64,000 bases of DNA from an uncultured Sulfitobacter sp. (GCA_947492925.1 CANLOQ010000001.1:124001-188000); one strand, 5' to 3'. Positions 44,374 to 53,896 are shown, numbered from the stretch's first letter. The notes: generated by a model not told the origin, from the sequence alone. Made by a program: numbers and translations.

Positions 44374-45780
44374 TCAATCCATCAGGATTTTGCCGGGATT
44401 CATGATGTTGTCAGGGTCCAGCGCGCGCTTGATCATGCGCATTACGTTCAACGTGTCCGCCCCCAGTTCGCGCTCAAGATAGGGCTTTTTGCCTTGCCCG
44501 ATCCCGTGTTCACCGGTGCAGGTCCCGTCCATCCCAATGGCCATGTCATTCAACCACGAAATGAACTCCCGCGCCCGCGCGACCTCTTCGGCGTTTTGCA
44601 TATCCACCAGAACCGTCGCGTGAAAGTTCCCGTCGCCCGCATGGCTGACCGTCGGGGCAATCAGCCCCATTTCGGCGGCCTTGGCTTCCGCCGCCGTCAG
44701 CGCATCCGCCAACCGCGAGATCGGTACGCAGACATCGGATGCAACCGCATCATGCCCCGGCTTGATCGCCAGCATCGCCCAATAGGCATCATGGCGCGCC
44801 TGCCACAGCTTGTTGCGCTCCTCCAGCGTTGCGGTGGCCGTAAATCCGGTGCCGCCCTCTTCCTGTGCAAGCATGCCAAAGGTCTCGGCCTGTTCCACGA
44901 CACCCGCATCGGACCCGTGAAATTCCAGCAACAGCAATGGCGTCTCCGGCAGGTCCAGCTTGGAATAGGCGTTCACCGCCCCCACCATCATCTTGTCCAA
45001 AAGTTCGATCCGCGCCACAGGCAGCCCGTACTGGATCACCGCCATAACGGTTCTGGCCGCCGCCTCTACCGTTGGAAATGAACAGCGCGCCGCCGAAATC
45101 GCCTCCGGTATCCCCTGCAGGCGCAAGGTGATCTCCGTGATGATCCCCAGCGTCCCCTCGGAGCCGACCATCAACCGCGTCAGATCATATCCCGCCGAGG
45201 TTTTCTTGGCACGCCGCGCGGTGCGGATGATTGACCCATCCGCCATCACCGCCTCTACGTTGATGACGTTATCTTTCATCGTGCCGTAGCGCACCGCGTT
45301 GGTGCCCGACGCCCGTGTCGCCGTCATCCCGCCCAACGATGCATTGGCCCCCGGATCAATCGGAAAGAACAGCCCCTGATCACGCAGATAGGTGTTCAGC
45401 GCCTCACGCGTAACCCCCGGCTGCACGCGACAATCCAGATCACCGGCGTTCACTTCCAGCACCTTGTCCATCTGGCTCACGTCGATGGAAATGCCGCCAA
45501 TCGGCGCATTGATATGCCCCTCAAGCGAGGTGCCGGTGCCAAAGGCAATGATCGGCACGCGGTGGGTTGCGCAGACTTTCACAATCTCCGCCACCTCTTG
45601 CGTCGATTGGGCAAAGACCACGCCATCGGGCAGCTGGTTTTCGATCCATGTCGTCGTGTGCCCGTGCTGTTCGCGGATGGCATGGCCAGTCTGAAACCGC
45701 TCTCCAAACTGCTGCTTGAGCACACCAAGGGCTGCTGCGATCCCGTCTTCATTGCGCATCAGCGCCCCGCCATCCGCCAT
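44374..45780 (-). CDS. FAD-linked oxidase, D-lactate dehydrogenase/glycolate oxidase type
   Basis: A 468-residue flavoprotein of the VAO/PCMH family. The FAD-binding motif FGTGTSLEGHINAPIGG, the second contact GGMTATRASGTNAVRYGTM and LMVGSEGTLGIITEITL are clear; the carboxy-terminal substrate domain holds VSHAGDGNFHATVLVD and GTCTGEHGIGQGKK, typical of D-lactate dehydrogenases that pass electrons to cytochrome or quinone. No membrane segment. GGGAGAGG lies five bases before the ATG at 45780. The ggt gene ends 12 bp upstream, so both are probably cotranscribed. Confidence 0.9.
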   Translation of the reverse strand: MADGGALMRNEDGIAAALGVLKQQFGERFQTGHAIREQHGHTTTWIENQLPDGVVFAQSTQEVAEIVKVCATHRVPIIAFGTGTSLEGHINAPIGGISIDVSQMDKVLEVNAGDLDCRVQPGVTREALNTYLRDQGLFFPIDPGANASLGGMTATRASGTNAVRYGTMKDNVINVEAVMADGSIIRTARRAKKTSAGYDLTRLMVGSEGTLGIITEITLRLQGIPEAISAARCSFPTVEAAARTVMAVIQYGLPVARIELLDKMMVGAVNAYSKLDLPETPLLLLEFHGSDAGVVEQAETFGMLAQEEGGTGFTATATLEERNKLWQARHDAYWAMLAIKPGHDAVASDVCVPISRLADALTAAEAKAAEMGLIAPTVSHAGDGNFHATVLVDMQNAEEVARAREFISWLNDMAIGMDGTCTGEHGIGQGKKPYLERELGADTLNVMRMIKRALDPDNIMNPGKILMD

Positions 45781-45792
45781 GACACCTCTCCC

Positions 45793-47568
45793 TTACTGCC
45801 CGAAGGCGATTCCCTCGCGCCGCGGGTCCGCCCCGCCTTGCAGATCATCGCCAATCGCAATCACATGCAGCCCGCTGGTCAATCCGCGCGGGTTCACCTC
45901 GAACCCCATCGCGGTCAGGCTGTCGCTCAGCGCAACCGCTTCGGTTCCCTCTTCCAGATCGTAGGTGCCAAAGCGGTTCACCGCATGTGGTACCATCACC
46001 GCCTGCTGCACATCCATGCCCCAGTCGATCGTCGCCACAATTGTCTGTGCCACGTAACCAATGATCCGGCTGCCTCCGGGCGATCCGACGGCCATCACCG
46101 GCGCCCCGTCTTTCATCACAATGGTCGGTGCCATTGATGACCGGGGCCGCTTGCCCGGCTCCACCCGATTGGCAATCGGCACACCGTCACTGTGCGAACG
46201 GAAAGAAAAGTCGGTGAGTTCGTTGTTCAGCAGAAACCCGCCCACCATCAATCGACTGCCAAATCCATTCTCGATGGTCGTTGTCATGCTGGCCACATTG
46301 CCCGCTGCATCGACGATAGAAATATGCGAGGTCGAGGGCAGCTCGATACTTTCGTCATCGGCCCAGTTCAGCGCATGATCCCACGCCGGATTGCCCGCGC
46401 TGACCTCTTCCAGCGCCATGTCCGTGTCCAGCACCGTTGCACGCTCGGCCATATAGGCCGGGTCCAGCAATCCGCTCACCGGCACCGGCACATAATCACT
46501 GTCCGCCAGATACCGCCCGCGATCCGCGAAAGCCAACCGGCCCGCGTCACCCATCAGGCGGCGCACGTTCGCATCCTGTGGCCCCGCGCTCAGGTCGTAT
46601 CCTTCCAGCGCGCCCAATATCTGCCCAACGGCAACCGCCCCCGAAGACGGCGGCCCCATTCCACAAATGTCGTGGTCACGGTAGGGCGCACAAACGGCAG
46701 CACGCTCTTTCACCTGATAGATCGCCAGATCCGTTTCAGACAGCACGCCGGGGTTATTCGCCGTCCTGACAGTCGCCACGATCTCGCGCCCGATCCGCCC
46801 GCCGTAAAACGCCGCAGCGCCCTCCGCCGCAAAGCTCTCCAACGTAACAGCATACCCCGGATTGCGCAGCGTATCCCCCGCGCTGACCGGCACACCCTCT
46901 GGCATGAAATAATCCGCCGTCACTTTTGAGGATGCCAGGCGTTCCTGATCCCCCGCCACCAACATCGCCAGACGCGGTGACACGACAAACCCGTCTTCCG
47001 CCATCTCTCTGGCAGGAGCCAGAAGCGATGCCCACTCTCGATTGCCCCAGCGCGCGTGAACCTCCGCCAGCAACGCGGGGGTGCCCGGGGTGCCGACGGA
47101 CCTGCCGCCCACGACCGCGTCAAAGAATTTCAGCGGCTCGCCGTTCTCGTCCTGAAACAACTGCGGTGTCGCGGCAAGGGGCGCAGTCTCGCGCCCGTCC
47201 AGCGTCGTTACTTCACCGCTTTCGGCATCGTACCAGACCAGAAACGCACCACCGCCAAGGCCGGAACTTTGCGGCTCGACCAGCCCCAGCATCACCTGCA
47301 CCGCCACCAGCGCATCCGCCGCTGTGCCACCTGCAGCCAACACATCCGCACCCGCCTTCACCGCATGGGGATTGGCCGCAGCCACCATCCAGTCAGACGC
47401 CACAAACGGCTTGCCAGCTTGCTTGGCCTCCAACGCCGCCGCAATCTCTTCGGGCAAGCCTGCAAAGGCACCGGCCCCTGCCGCTTCGGGCTCCACGGCA
47501 TCGGCGGCCTGCTGCGCACCCGCAGCCCCTGCCATCACCACACAGAAAACACTCAAGATATGTCGCAT
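45793..47568 (-). CDS. ggt: Gamma-glutamyltransferase
   Basis: A 591-residue periplasmic enzyme that hydrolyses or transfers the gamma-glutamyl group of glutathione and similar compounds. A signal peptide covers residues 1-18 (ending AGA-QQ). The precursor is cut autocatalytically before Thr413 in LPSTSHISIVDAAGN, making the small subunit with that Thr as nucleophile; SGLGGGAFLVWYD, GRETAP and GSPGGSRIIGYV are the glutamate-binding parts. Upstream and downstream neighbours are D-hydroxyacid dehydrogenase and FAD-oxidase genes; no functional link is obvious. Confidence 0.95.
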   Translation of the reverse strand: MRHILSVFCVVMAGAAGAQQAADAVEPEAAGAGAFAGLPEEIAAALEAKQAGKPFVASDWMVAAANPHAVKAGADVLAAGGTAADALVAVQVMLGLVEPQSSGLGGGAFLVWYDAESGEVTTLDGRETAPLAATPQLFQDENGEPLKFFDAVVGGRSVGTPGTPALLAEVHARWGNREWASLLAPAREMAEDGFVVSPRLAMLVAGDQERLASSKVTADYFMPEGVPVSAGDTLRNPGYAVTLESFAAEGAAAFYGGRIGREIVATVRTANNPGVLSETDLAIYQVKERAAVCAPYRDHDICGMGPPSSGAVAVGQILGALEGYDLSAGPQDANVRRLMGDAGRLAFADRGRYLADSDYVPVPVSGLLDPAYMAERATVLDTDMALEEVSAGNPAWDHALNWADDESIELPSTSHISIVDAAGNVASMTTTIENGFGSRLMVGGFLLNNELTDFSFRSHSDGVPIANRVEPGKRPRSSMAPTIVMKDGAPVMAVGSPGGSRIIGYVAQTIVATIDWGMDVQQAVMVPHAVNRFGTYDLEEGTEAVALSDSLTAMGFEVNPRGLTSGLHVIAIGDDLQGGADPRREGIAFGQ

Positions 47569-47634
47569 AACGTCTCTCCCTTGTTTCTCTTTTGGCCTTA
47601 CATCCCCCAGGGTTTAAGACGGAGCCTCAAACCA

Positions 47635-47653
47635 GATTTGCCCGCGGCAAATC
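47635..47653. repeat. Perfect 19-bp dyad between ggt and the hydroxyacid dehydrogenase gene
   Basis: GATTTGCC-CGC-GGCAAATC, 8-bp arms, 48 bp after the dehydrogenase stop and 67 bp before the ggt start. No T-run follows in the direction of transcription, so it could be a terminator aided by Rho or an operator for ggt. Confidence 0.45.
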
Positions 47654-47700
47654 AATAAAATCACTTGCCGCCTGGGCGGCTCAATTCTCCAACAGCCGCG

Positions 47701-48687
47701 TCACAGCATCGACGGCACAACCTGATCGGGTGGGCGATGCCCGTCGTCAAAGGTCTTGATGTTGATCAAAACCTTCTCGCCCATCTCCAAGCGACCTTCC
47801 AGCGTCGCGGACCCCATATGCGGCAACAACACGACATTGCTCAGCTCGCGCAGACGCGGGTTCACCGCCGTGCCGTGCTCATACACATCCAGCCCCGCAC
47901 CCGCGATTTCCTGCGCGCGCAACATCCGCGTCAAGGCGTTCTCGTCGATCACCTCCCCGCGCGAGGTGTTGACGATCACCGCGTCGGGTTTCATCAGCTT
48001 CAAACGTCGCGCATTCATCAGATGAAAGGTCGAGGGCGTGTGCGGACAATTGACCGAAATCACGTCCATCCGCGCGACCATCTGATCAAGGCTCTCCCAA
48101 TAGGTCGCCTCCAGCCCGCTCTCGATATCGGCGTGCAGGCGCCGACGGTTATGGTAATGCACCTGCATACCAAAAGCCGCCGCACGTTTGGCCACCGCCT
48201 GACCAATGCGCCCCATGCCCAGAATGCCCAAGCGCCGCCCTGACACGCGGCCCCCCAAAAGCGCCGTCGGGGCCCAGCCCGACCATTCGCCCTTTTGCAT
48301 CATCGCCATGCCCTCGGACATGCGCCGGGTTACGCCAAGGATCAGCGCCATCGTCATATCAGCCGTGTCATCGGTCAGCACGCCGGGCGTGTTGCTGACC
48401 AATACGCCGCGCTGGCGGGCCGTGGCGACATCGATGTGATCAACCCCCGCCCCGTAATTCGCAATCAGCTTAAGCCGCTCGCCCGCCTGCCCGATCATCG
48501 CCGCGTCGATCTCGTCGGTCACGGTCGGCACCAGCACGTCGGCTTCTTTCATCGCGGCCAAAAGCTCGGACCGGGTCATCGGTACGTCGTCCAGCCGCAA
48601 TTTGACGTCGAACAATTCAGACAGGCGGGTTTCCACCGCGTCCGGCAACCGTCGCGTCACTACAACACTCAATCGTTTCTTTGACAT
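47701..48687 (-). CDS. D-2-hydroxyacid dehydrogenase (glyoxylate/hydroxypyruvate reductase type)
   Basis: A 328-residue NAD(P)H enzyme. The nucleotide-binding loop is LGILGMGRIGQAVAKRA (about residues 150-166) and is followed by HYHNRR, the basic stretch suggesting NADPH use. The catalytic Arg is in VNTSRGEVIDE, Glu in the following helix and His in LLPHMGSAT. The frame is open to 48819, but MSKKRLSVVVTRRLP from 48687 is the true family start. Divergent from the SH3-domain gene with 119 bp between starts. Confidence 0.92.
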   Translation of the reverse strand: MSKKRLSVVVTRRLPDAVETRLSELFDVKLRLDDVPMTRSELLAAMKEADVLVPTVTDEIDAAMIGQAGERLKLIANYGAGVDHIDVATARQRGVLVSNTPGVLTDDTADMTMALILGVTRRMSEGMAMMQKGEWSGWAPTALLGGRVSGRRLGILGMGRIGQAVAKRAAAFGMQVHYHNRRRLHADIESGLEATYWESLDQMVARMDVISVNCPHTPSTFHLMNARRLKLMKPDAVIVNTSRGEVIDENALTRMLRAQEIAGAGLDVYEHGTAVNPRLRELSNVVLLPHMGSATLEGRLEMGEKVLINIKTFDDGHRPPDQVVPSML

Positions 48688-48806
48688 GGCTGCCCTGCGC
48701 CCCCTTGGTCTTCTCGCTGCTTGCCGCCATGCTGACCCATGCGCGCCAAAGGCACAAGAACCTCGCGCGTAAAAGAGCAAACAAATCAAACGTGCAGGCC
48801 GCACCC

Positions 48807-49316
48807 ATGTTTTCATCACCGCTGAAAAGCGCCCTCGTGGCGTTGTTGATCCTCACCCTGTTCCCCGTACCCGGCGCACACGCGGACGAAAAGGGACCGG
48901 TGACCAATCTGCCGCTGCCGCGCTACGTGTCGATGAAAGCCTCCGAAGGCAACGTGCGGCGCGGCCCGTCGCTGTCACACCGCATTGACTGGGTGTTCAA
49001 ACGCCGCGACATGCCGCTGCGCATCACGGCTGAACATGGCCACTGGCGCCGGGTCGAAGACCGTGACGGCATGGGCGGCTGGGTGCATTATTCGTTGCTG
49101 TCCGGTACGCGCACCGTTCTGGTCGAGCAGGACATGCTTGCGCTGCACACCCGGCCCGATCCAAATGCCCCCGTGGCCGCAGCGCTTGAACTGGGCGTCG
49201 TGGCCAAGCTGGGCGATTGCAACCCCGAATGGTGCGAACTGCGCTCGGGCGGGTTCAAGGGTTGGGCCCCAAAGGCGCGGGTCTGGGGTGTGTCGCCGGC
49301 TGAACTGCGCGACTGA
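48807..49316 (+). CDS. Exported bacterial SH3-domain protein
   Basis: A 169-residue protein with a signal peptide (residues 1-26, ends AHA-DE). Two SH3-like units follow: the first (about 40-100) has SMKASEGNVRRGPSLSHRIDWVFKRR and GWVHYSLLSG; the second (about 105-165) has LALHTRPDPNAPVAAALELGVVAKL, and GWAPKARVWGV. Such proteins probably bind peptidoglycan in the periplasm. The open frame extends upstream to 48681 but without a signal peptide in that context. Confidence 0.85.
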   Translation: MFSSPLKSALVALLILTLFPVPGAHADEKGPVTNLPLPRYVSMKASEGNVRRGPSLSHRIDWVFKRRDMPLRITAEHGHWRRVEDRDGMGGWVHYSLLSGTRTVLVEQDMLALHTRPDPNAPVAAALELGVVAKLGDCNPEWCELRSGGFKGWAPKARVWGVSPAELRD

Positions 49317-49362
49317 TCTTCCCGTAATCTATTGCTCACACATTGCTGTTGCCCGCAGGCCA

Positions 49363-50277
49363 TCACCGCCCTGACGTGGCTTTGATGAACAGATCAATCC
49401 GCCTGGCCAGTTCAGGGCCCGCATCTTCCTGCAGGAAATGGCCCGCCCCCGGCAGCACCACATGATCCTGTCCTGCGGCCCCCGGCATCAGGGTCTGAAA
49501 CGTCCTTTCAACCCCCGCCATGATCTTGTCATCCGCGCCAAAGGTCGTAAGCACCGGTATATCCAGCCCGCGCAGCACCTCCCACGCGGCGCGATTGGCC
49601 TCGCTTGCCGGATCATCGGGCGTGGCGGGGACAAGCATCGGAAAACGCCGCGCGCCCGCCTTGAAGCGCTCATCGGGAAAAGGCGCGCTATAGGCCGCGA
49701 TCTCCGCCTCGGTCAGCTTTGACGTGGTGCCGCCGTAAACGATGCGGCCCGCGTCAAACTCCTCAACGCTCTGGCTATATTCCCGCCAGCTTTCGAACGC
49801 CGCACCCATCGGCTGGTCCCCGGTGGGCAGCGCAGTGTTTCCTACCACGATCCGCGCAAAGCGCTCGGGCAATGCGGCCACCAGCCGCAGCCCGATCAAT
49901 CCGCCCCAGTCCTGCGCAAACAGCGTGATCCCCACCAGATCAATCTCCTGCACCGCCTCGATCATCCAGTCCACATGCCGCTGATAGGTGTAATCTGTCT
50001 GCGCCGCAGGCTTGTCCGACCGGCCAAACCCGATCAGATCAGGCGCCACGCACCGGTGCCCCGCTTCCACAAGCGGCGGGATCATGTGTCGGTAAAGGTA
50101 ACTCCACGTCGGCTCTCCGTGCATCAGTAACACAGGCGCCGCGCTCTCTGGCCCCTCGTCCAGATAATGCACCCGCAACCGCCCGCCTGTCGTATCGTCC
50201 ACCTCCAGATAGTTGGGCGCAAAATCATAGCCGTCCAACGCCTTAAATCGGACGTCATCGGTGCGCAGGAATTGCAT
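49363..50277 (-). CDS. Haloalkane dehalogenase, subfamily I (DhlA-like)
   Basis: A 304-residue alpha/beta hydrolase that replaces halogen on short alkanes with hydroxyl. The HGEPTWSYLYRHMIP motif and the nucleophile Asp123 in FAQDWGG, with halide-binding Trp124 beside it, match DhlA-type enzymes closely. The acid is Asp250 (FGADDK) and the base His280 (GAGHFLQED); Trp164 is in the place of the second halide-binding Trp. ATG at 50277 follows AGGAGA. It is transcribed divergently from a quinone-reductase gene. Substrate range cannot be predicted. Confidence 0.9.
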   Translation of the reverse strand: MQFLRTDDVRFKALDGYDFAPNYLEVDDTTGGRLRVHYLDEGPESAAPVLLMHGEPTWSYLYRHMIPPLVEAGHRCVAPDLIGFGRSDKPAAQTDYTYQRHVDWMIEAVQEIDLVGITLFAQDWGGLIGLRLVAALPERFARIVVGNTALPTGDQPMGAAFESWREYSQSVEEFDAGRIVYGGTTSKLTEAEIAAYSAPFPDERFKAGARRFPMLVPATPDDPASEANRAAWEVLRGLDIPVLTTFGADDKIMAGVERTFQTLMPGAAGQDHVVLPGAGHFLQEDAGPELARRIDLFIKATSGR

Positions 50278-50332
50278 GGTTCTCTCCTTTGGGTCAGGGT
50301 GCGGCACAGGCTTCACCGGCAAAGGATACCCC

Positions 50333-51325
50333 ATGCGCGCGATCACCTATTCAGACTTTGGCACAGCCGCCGACGTTTTGCACATCCAGACCCTTGATCC
50401 TGTGCCCCCCGCGGCCGGTGAAGTACGCGTGGCACTTGCCTTTTCAGGGGTGAACCCGTCCGACGTGAAATCGCGCCGGGGCCGCCCGGGCATTGCAAAA
50501 CCGCCCTTCGACACGATCTGCCCGCACAGCGACGGTTCCGGCGTGATCGAGGCGGTGGGCGCAGGCGTGGATCCCGCACGCACGGGCCAACGCGTCTGGA
50601 TCTGGAATGGTCAGTGGCAGCGCCCGATGGGCACCGCCGCGACCCATATCACCCTGCCGCAAGACATGGCCGTCGCCCTGCCCGACGGCATCAGCCTTGA
50701 AACCGGCGCGATCCTCGGGATTCCGGGGCTGACAGCGGCGCAGGCGGTCTTTGGCGGCGGGGACATCGCGGGCCAGACACTGCTGGTACAGGGCGGGGCG
50801 GGCACGGTCGGGCTCTTGGCCGTTCAGTTGGCCGCATGGGGCGGCGCGCGGGTGATCGCCACCTGCAGCCCGCGCGACGCCGACCGCGTGACCAAAGCGG
50901 GGGCCGACGTGGTGCTGGACTACAGCGCTGATGACCTGAGCGACAGAATTCTGGAGGCCAACGGCGGCGCCCCCGTCGATCAGGTGATCGAGGTCGAATT
51001 CGGGATCAACATCACCGACGACGCAAAAGTCATCGCGCCAAACGGGCGGCTGGCAGTCTACGGCTCGGCCAAGGATATGACGCCGGTGCTGCCGTTCTTT
51101 GATTTGCTGTTCAAGGCCGTGACCATTGACATCATCCTGATCTATCTGCTGCCGAAACCGGAACGGGACGCCATGATCGCCAAACTGCACGCGGCCCTCG
51201 GGGCCGGCGCGCTGACTTGCCCTGTTGAACAGGTCTTTCCCCTGTCCCGGACCGTTGCCGCGCACGAGGCCGTCGAAGCCGGGGGCCGGGCCGGTGCAAT
51301 CCTGATTGACTGTCAGACAGAATAG
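50333..51325 (+). CDS. NADPH:quinone reductase, zinc-free medium-chain dehydrogenase
   Basis: A 330-residue medium-chain reductase. The early LAFSGVNPSDVKSRRG is diagnostic of quinone oxidoreductases; the NADPH loop is VQGGAGTVGLLAVQLA (about residues 145-160). No zinc-ligand Cys set is present. Probably reduces quinones or alpha,beta-unsaturated carbonyl compounds in the cytosol. Divergent from the dehalogenase gene with 55 bp between, and followed by the mechanosensitive channel gene 83 bp later. Confidence 0.9.
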   Translation: MRAITYSDFGTAADVLHIQTLDPVPPAAGEVRVALAFSGVNPSDVKSRRGRPGIAKPPFDTICPHSDGSGVIEAVGAGVDPARTGQRVWIWNGQWQRPMGTAATHITLPQDMAVALPDGISLETGAILGIPGLTAAQAVFGGGDIAGQTLLVQGGAGTVGLLAVQLAAWGGARVIATCSPRDADRVTKAGADVVLDYSADDLSDRILEANGGAPVDQVIEVEFGINITDDAKVIAPNGRLAVYGSAKDMTPVLPFFDLLFKAVTIDIILIYLLPKPERDAMIAKLHAALGAGALTCPVEQVFPLSRTVAAHEAVEAGGRAGAILIDCQTE

Positions 51326-51408
51326 AACCAGCACACCAACGGCATGTTTGCCACCCGCCCGTGCACCGCTATGGTATAGAACGATTTAATCTCGACCGGA
51401 TTTTCCAC

Positions 51409-52785
51409 ATGCGTATTCTTGCACCAATTCTTTGTCTCGCCTTGCTCACGGCCCTCCTTTTGCCGCTCCCCGCCACGGCGCAGTCCACCGATCAGCCCAC
51501 CGGCACCATCACCGTCGCAGACGACGCAAATGCAGATGCCGCAATTGCCAACCGCATCCGCGCCATTCTGGGCGAACTGGACGGATACGAAGACATTTCG
51601 GTCACCGTATCTTCGGGCATTGTCACCCTGCGTGGCACAACAATCGACGCAGCCAAGGCCACGCGGCTGAACGACATCGCAGGGCGCGTCGAAGGCGTGG
51701 TGGCGATTGAAAACGAGGTCGCGGAAACAACCGATGTGGTCGAGCGGCTGAACCCCGCCGTTGACCGGTTCAAGGAACGGATCGCACAGGTGGTTGCCTT
51801 TCTGCCGCTGGCGCTGATTGCGGTCACGGTCTTTGTGCTGATTGTCCTCTTCGGGTTCTGGCTGGCGCGGCGCAAACAGCCCTGGGACCGGATGTCGCCC
51901 AATGCCTTCATCGCTGACATCTACCGCCAGATCACGCGGCTGTTCTTTATCATCGCCGGACTTGTGGTGGCCCTTGATATCGTGAATGCCACAGCCCTCT
52001 TGTCCGGTATTCTGGGGGCGGCGGGTATCGTCGGCCTGGCCATCGGTTTCGCCGTGCGCGACACGGTAGAGAACTTCATCGCGTCGATCATGCTGTCCAT
52101 CCGCCAGCCGTTCCGCCCCAACGACACGGTTGAGATCGAAGGCGACACCGGCAAGGTTATCCGCCTGACCAGCCGCGCCACAATCCTGCTCAGCTTTGAC
52201 GGAAATCACATTCGTATCCCCAACGCGACCGTCTTCAAAAGCCGCATCGTCAACTACTCCCGCAATGCGGAACGGCGGTTCCTGTTCGAGGTCGGCGTGG
52301 ACGCCAGCGAGGACGACCTCGCCCATGTGCGCGATTTGGCAGAAGAAACCGTGGCCGCCCTGCCCTTCACGCTTAGGGAGCCGGCACCCGATGTCTGGAT
52401 CGACCGGATCGGGGACGGGTCAATGGTCATGCAGGTTGCGGGCTGGATTGATCAGTCAAAAACATCGCTGCTGCGCGCCAAGGGAGAGGCGATCCGCCAG
52501 GTGATGGCGGCGGTCGCGGCGGCAGGCTATGACATGCCCAACACCACCTACCGGATCGAAGTACCCGACGCGCTCAAGGGTGCCTTGCCCGATTTTGACC
52601 TTACCACCGCAGACGAGGAAGCCACGCCAGCCGCATCAGACCCCACCCCCAAGCCGCGCGCGCCCGCCGCACCTGTGGAAACGCAGGATGTCCAGACCCG
52701 CGAAGAAGAACTGGACCGCATCGTCGAGACAGAACGCGCCGAAACCCGCCGCGACCTTCTTGATCATCGCGCGGTGGAAGAATAG
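51409..52785 (+). CDS. Mechanosensitive channel (MscS family) with BON domain
   Basis: A 458-residue inner-membrane channel. A signal-type start (residues 1-25) is followed by a BON domain at about 38-105 (ISVTVSSGIVTLRGTT and AGRVEGVVAIENEV), then three hydrophobic segments; the pore-lining third helix is GILGAAGIVGLAIGFAVRDTVENFIAS. The beta domain has FRPNDTVEIEGDTGKVIRLTSRATIL and the end is an acidic/Pro-rich, charged tail (about 395-458). It protects against hypo-osmotic shock. tRNA-Gln follows 63 bp after the stop. Confidence 0.93.
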   Translation: MRILAPILCLALLTALLLPLPATAQSTDQPTGTITVADDANADAAIANRIRAILGELDGYEDISVTVSSGIVTLRGTTIDAAKATRLNDIAGRVEGVVAIENEVAETTDVVERLNPAVDRFKERIAQVVAFLPLALIAVTVFVLIVLFGFWLARRKQPWDRMSPNAFIADIYRQITRLFFIIAGLVVALDIVNATALLSGILGAAGIVGLAIGFAVRDTVENFIASIMLSIRQPFRPNDTVEIEGDTGKVIRLTSRATILLSFDGNHIRIPNATVFKSRIVNYSRNAERRFLFEVGVDASEDDLAHVRDLAEETVAALPFTLREPAPDVWIDRIGDGSMVMQVAGWIDQSKTSLLRAKGEAIRQVMAAVAAAGYDMPNTTYRIEVPDALKGALPDFDLTTADEEATPAASDPTPKPRAPAAPVETQDVQTREEELDRIVETERAETRRDLLDHRAVEE

Positions 52786-52848
52786 GCGTTTTTTGGCAAA
52801 AACGGGTCTTGCCTTGCCCGACCTATCGCCTTAATTACCGCTCGTAGT

Positions 52849-52923
52849 TGGGATGTAGCCAAGTGGTAAGGCAACTGTTTTTGGTACAGTGTACCGTAGG
52901 TTCGAATCCTACCATCCCAGCCA
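52849..52923 (+). tRNA. tRNA-Gln (anticodon TTG)
   Basis: A 75-nt cloverleaf. Acceptor stem TGGGATG (52849-52855) pairs with CATCCCA (52913-52919), discriminator G, and the encoded CCA at 52921-52923. Anticodon arm ACTGT-TTTTGGT-ACAGT gives anticodon TTG. T-arm contains GGTTCGAATCC. It stands at the left border of the accessory interval; the right border is tRNA-Arg at 60182. Confidence 0.95.
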
Positions 52924-53087
52924 CAAACACTCACAGACATAATCGGTGCAGAGGTCACACTCGTGAGTGAGGCGCTATTCAGGTTACGGGGTTTGGTATC
53001 AGCCACAGACGCTCCGGCCTCTTGGGTCAGGAACCACAGATTTCCGCGCCGCCGCCTTATGCATAGTTCGACAACCGAATGGTAAGC

Positions 53088-53496
53088 ATGTCTAATCTGT
53101 TTTGGCTGACAGATGCACAGATGGCGGGTTTTGAGCCCTTATTCCCAAAATCCCATTGAAAACCTCGCGTCGATGATAGACGCGTGTTGAGCGGGATTAT
53201 TTTCATCCACTGCAATGGCTTACGCTGGTGCGATGCACCTAAGGAATAAGGCCCGCACAAGACGCGGCAGAAGCGCTGGAGCGATAGGGGCATCTTCGCA
53301 CAGATAATGATGGGGTTGGCGGTGATGACGGCGAGGCGAAAGCTCTGATGATTGACGCCACGAACGACGCAACAGGATCGACACTAAATTCGGCAGGTTG
53401 AAAGACTGGCGGCGGGTGGCAACCCGGTACGACAGATGCCCCAGGTTCTTTCTGTCGGCGCTCATCCTCGCGGCAAAGCCCGTTGCCAAGTCATGA
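53088..53496 (+). pseudogene. Decayed IS5-family transposase
   Basis: Reading on the plus strand from ATG 53088 gives MSNLFWLTDAQMAGFEPLFPKSH, a TGA, then KPRVDDRRVLSGIIF and GLRWCDAPKE, a TAA, and GPHKTRQKRW, the amino-terminal part of an IS5-type DDE transposase. After a frameshift MIDAT (first catalytic Asp region) is read, then sequence jumps to the carboxy-terminal piece NRIDTKFGRLKDWRRVATRYDRCP. The middle (about half the gene) is deleted. No intact ends or inverted repeats could be recognised. Confidence 0.85.
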
Positions 53497-53896
53497 CGTT
53501 CATCCGCAAACACCACGTCATTGCGTCTGTCTGACCATGACTGCGCGAAAAGAAGTATTTTTGCGGAAAGCGCGGAGAGTGACACGTACATCGCTGCCCC
53601 CGCTGGCCCATTTCGCGCATTGAAACATCATCCCAAGTTCCCCGTCAGCAGGTTTTAGGTATATTTCAGGCCACCGAAGCTGCAGGCGGTTTCAGTAAAG
53701 AGGGCGATCTGAGACTTCACTTTGTCCAAGACTGTGAGCCCCTTCAGCATTGGACATTGCTATCGTAACGAATGACGGCTCCGCGCCACAGCGTCACCGG
53801 AGGCGGGTCGGCTAATTTCTGCGTTCACTGAATGAAAAAAACCACCAGCCCCATAACTTCCCACACAGAAATCGCTGATTTTGCGCAACCGGCTGC
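53497..53896. other. Gene-free stretch after the IS remnant
   Basis: About 400 bp of AT-richer sequence between the transposase remnant and the hydrolase gene. Frames on both strands are short and broken. I see no gene, no clear repeat and no promoter. It is probably decayed mobile or flanking DNA. Confidence 0.5.

Noticed and set aside
53220-53591. Minus-strand frame of 123 codons in the IS remnant region
   Set aside because: It is antisense to the transposase remains read on the plus strand and matches nothing.
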